Source: Oceanospirillaceae bacterium UBA1126 (lineage in GTDB: Bacteria; Pseudomonadota; Gammaproteobacteria; Pseudomonadales; Balneatricaceae). From it: 7,232 nucleotides of DNA. Of this stretch, positions 5,598-7,232 are shown one piece after another; within the stretch, counting starts at the first letter, position 1, and every line of letters starts with the position of its first letter. The notes beneath the pieces are model-generated. The model saw only the letters and a list, made by a program, of their open reading frames with translations. It did no database searches and was not told the origin of the DNA. The translations under genes and the position numbers were made by a program. Location: contig DCAT01000161.1 in the NCBI GenBank assembly GCA_002312935.1, positions 1 through 7,232 on the forward strand. Direction: 5' to 3'.

Positions 5598-7232
5598 TTA
5601 AGTCGCCTCTTCTGTTACGGCGCTAAGCTTCACTGCTGCAGGTAAATGACCTACGCTGATGGACGCTTGGTAATGGCCAGGTAACAATAGTAAATCCATT
5701 GCCATCGACGCGTCCAAGGTTAACGGTAGGCGCCACTGTACTTGTGCTAATTCAACACAAACTTCAAGCACTTCTGTTAAGCCCATTTGAGCAGCAGTTT
5801 GCGGGTGTATACGGGCGCTCAGGATGGCACTACGTTGCCTTAGGGCGGTGCTTAAATGACTTGCTTGGTCGCTTGCAAACAGATGACTCTGGCTGTGAGC
5901 CAGAATTTGCCCAGCACCAATAGTAATACTAGGAATAGGGGTACTTGAGATTAAAGGCAAACCTTGCAGACCATCAAATAGCCTCAGACCCGCTTCACCA
6001 CCCTTGAGGGGACCATTTATTTCTTCCTGAAATTTGTTGATAGCTTCGTTGGAGTTCCAGCCTGGGCTCCATACTTGTGGCATCAGTGCACTTGGTTTAT
6101 TAATGGGCGTGCCCTCCATGGTATAGCCCAAAGCCGAATCTAAGTCCTCTGGTTGTTTGGCTTCACTAACGCTTTCATGAGCATGCAGACTAGTTCGCCC
6201 AGACGCTCTATGACTTTGGCGGGGAATCTTCATTCCGGCAACTCGGAAATCTGCGTTAGGTGCAACGTTACTCCAGTGACTAAAGAGGCCCCCTTGCTGG
6301 CTAACTAGGCTGCACACATGATCGAACTTTGTGCAGTTGGCTAGTTGTGTAACAGAAGCGCTAGGGTCTCCGGTTTGACTCACCATTTTTGCTAAAGTTG
6401 CCAAGCTGCGCCAGGCATCTGCCCGTCCCTGCTTGTCATGCACGGCAAAGAAACGCTGGGCACGGCCCTCATTATTTATGTAAGTACCTTCAGTTTCAAA
6501 CGCATTAGCACAGGCGATAACGACATCGGCTTTCTTGCTGGTAGCGCTTGGCAAGTGATCCAGCACAATTAAATGCCGCAAATTGTCGCACATAGCCCCA
6601 GCCTCAGTGGATAGAGCAAACAGATCAGCTTGTAAAACGATCAGAGCGCTGGCAGTGCTTTGTTGCTGTAATCGAAGACTCAAATCACCCACGTGCTTAG
6701 CGTTTTGATTGAGTATGCCTAAACCCATACTGTTAGCGGCCTCTAAACAATAACTTAACCAAGCTTGGGTGCCGCTATTTCGACCCAAAGCCAAGGCCAA
6801 TTGTGCTGCCCTATCAATTAATTCAGGACTCTGGCTGCTGGAACCACTGATCACCAGTGGACGTTTTGTGCCAGCCAGCAAAGTGAGGCTTCGCTGCACT
6901 TGGCCGTGCAATTTGGTTGATAGTTGTGCACTATCCAACGTGCCATCAATAGCACTCGTTAAGGCCTGAGCATAGCCACACATTTCTTCTGGGGTAAGTT
7001 GCAAACATAGGCTACTAATATCGTCTAACCCCGTAGATGCCGTGGTAACACTGATAATAGGGCTAAGTTGGTTTTGTGTATGAATGCGGACTGGCTCGTC
7101 TTGCCAGTTGGGAATACCAATGGCAGCAGCCCTGGCAAAGCCTAGGTTACGACTTGCTTGGCGCACACTTAAGGCCATACGTGGTGCTGTATGTAATAGG
7201 TCTTCGCCAATAATAATAATGGCATCGGCTTT
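5598..7232 (-). CDS. nuoG: NADH-quinone oxidoreductase subunit G (partial, N-terminus off the right edge)
   Basis: NuoG is the large Fe-S subunit of the complex I peripheral arm. The window holds its last 544 residues. The frame is open through 7232 and begins KADAIIIIGEDLLHTAPR, so the Met at 7176-7178 is internal and not a start. This part is the molybdopterin-oxidoreductase-like domain, which in NuoG is known not to carry a molybdenum cofactor. The Cys/His cluster ligands of the ferredoxin-like N-terminus lie outside the window and cannot be checked. Landmarks by fragment position are ARMALSVRQA-like sequence near 17-26, NSMGLGIL near 167-174, FETEGTYINNEGRAQRFF at 245-262, SGRT near 344, YTMEGTP near 370 and WSPGWNSNEAINKFQEE at 388-404. 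The last ~110 residues resemble the C-terminal beta-barrel of this superfamily. The sequence matches the long Escherichia/Pseudomonas-type NuoG rather than the shorter forms of many other bacteria. The stop is 1 nt before nuoH. Confidence 0.95.
   Translation of the reverse strand, partial: KADAIIIIGEDLLHTAPRMALSVRQASRNLGFARAAAIGIPNWQDEPVRIHTQNQLSPIISVTTASTGLDDISSLCLQLTPEEMCGYAQALTSAIDGTLDSAQLSTKLHGQVQRSLTLLAGTKRPLVISGSSSQSPELIDRAAQLALALGRNSGTQAWLSYCLEAANSMGLGILNQNAKHVGDLSLRLQQQSTASALIVLQADLFALSTEAGAMCDNLRHLIVLDHLPSATSKKADVVIACANAFETEGTYINNEGRAQRFFAVHDKQGRADAWRSLATLAKMVSQTGDPSASVTQLANCTKFDHVCSLVSQQGGLFSHWSNVAPNADFRVAGMKIPRQSHRASGRTSLHAHESVSEAKQPEDLDSALGYTMEGTPINKPSALMPQVWSPGWNSNEAINKFQEEINGPLKGGEAGLRLFDGLQGLPLISSTPIPSITIGAGQILAHSQSHLFASDQASHLSTALRQRSAILSARIHPQTAAQMGLTEVLEVCVELAQVQWRLPLTLDASMAMDLLLLPGHYQASISVGHLPAAVKLSAVTEEAT

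Noticed and set aside
5888..5904. 7-bp hairpin tctggct-gtg-agccaga inside nuoG
   Set aside because: It is too short to be notable and sits inside coding sequence with no terminator or regulatory context.
4680..6969. Plus-strand ORFs opposite nuoH and nuoG (4680-4943, 5253-5480, 5699-5923, 6769-6969)
   Set aside because: They are fully antisense to conserved coding sequence with no recognisable protein features, so they are treated as chance frames.
1..7232. Possible mobile element, CRISPR array, tRNA or novel defence system
   Set aside because: The window is filled end to end by seven colinear nuo genes. No direct-repeat arrays, transposase motifs, terminal repeats or tRNA-like folds were seen.

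Overview
The window is a single-purpose stretch of chromosome. All 7.2 kb is the distal two-thirds of a nuo operon, which encodes the proton-pumping NADH:quinone oxidoreductase (respiratory complex I, NDH-1). Every real gene is on the minus strand, so transcription runs from high to low coordinates: nuoG (its start lies beyond the right edge), nuoH, nuoI, nuoJ, nuoK, nuoL and nuoM (its end lies beyond the left edge). This is the canonical G-H-I-J-K-L-M order. The proteins resemble the Escherichia/Pseudomonas branch of complex I, especially the long NuoG C-terminal part and the near-identical NuoI core. I therefore infer a gammaproteobacterium with moderate GC and frequent TTA/TTG leucine codons. 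I cannot name the genus.

Layout: nuoG C-terminal 544 residues (5598-7232), nuoH (4646-5596), nuoI (4066-4632), nuoJ (3478-4032), nuoK (3177-3485), nuoL (1332-3167) and nuoM N-terminal 436 residues (1-1310). Junctions are tight: 1 nt G/H, 13 nt H/I, 33 nt I/J, 8-nt overlap J/K, 9 nt K/L and 21 nt L/M. No gap is long enough for another gene, and I see no internal promoter or terminator. The nuoK and nuoL starts chosen here are downstream of the longest possible ORF starts, because the Shine-Dalgarno (SD) spacing and family length favour the inner ATGs.

NuoG and NuoI belong to the peripheral arm, which carries electrons through Fe-S clusters. NuoH forms the quinone chamber with the arm, and NuoJ, K, L and M form the membrane proton-translocating arm. 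The charged residues expected of working pumps are present: Glu145/Lys230/Lys399 in NuoL, Glu140/Lys225/Lys256 in NuoM and Glu38/Glu74 in NuoK. Both 4Cys motifs of NuoI are intact, and no frameshift or decay is visible.

I found no undescribed system; this is a conserved housekeeping locus. The feature most worth a second look is a perfect 12-bp inverted repeat inside nuoL (1711-1745). Smaller points are stop codons nested in Shine-Dalgarno sequences at two junctions and a slightly extended NuoI N-terminus.
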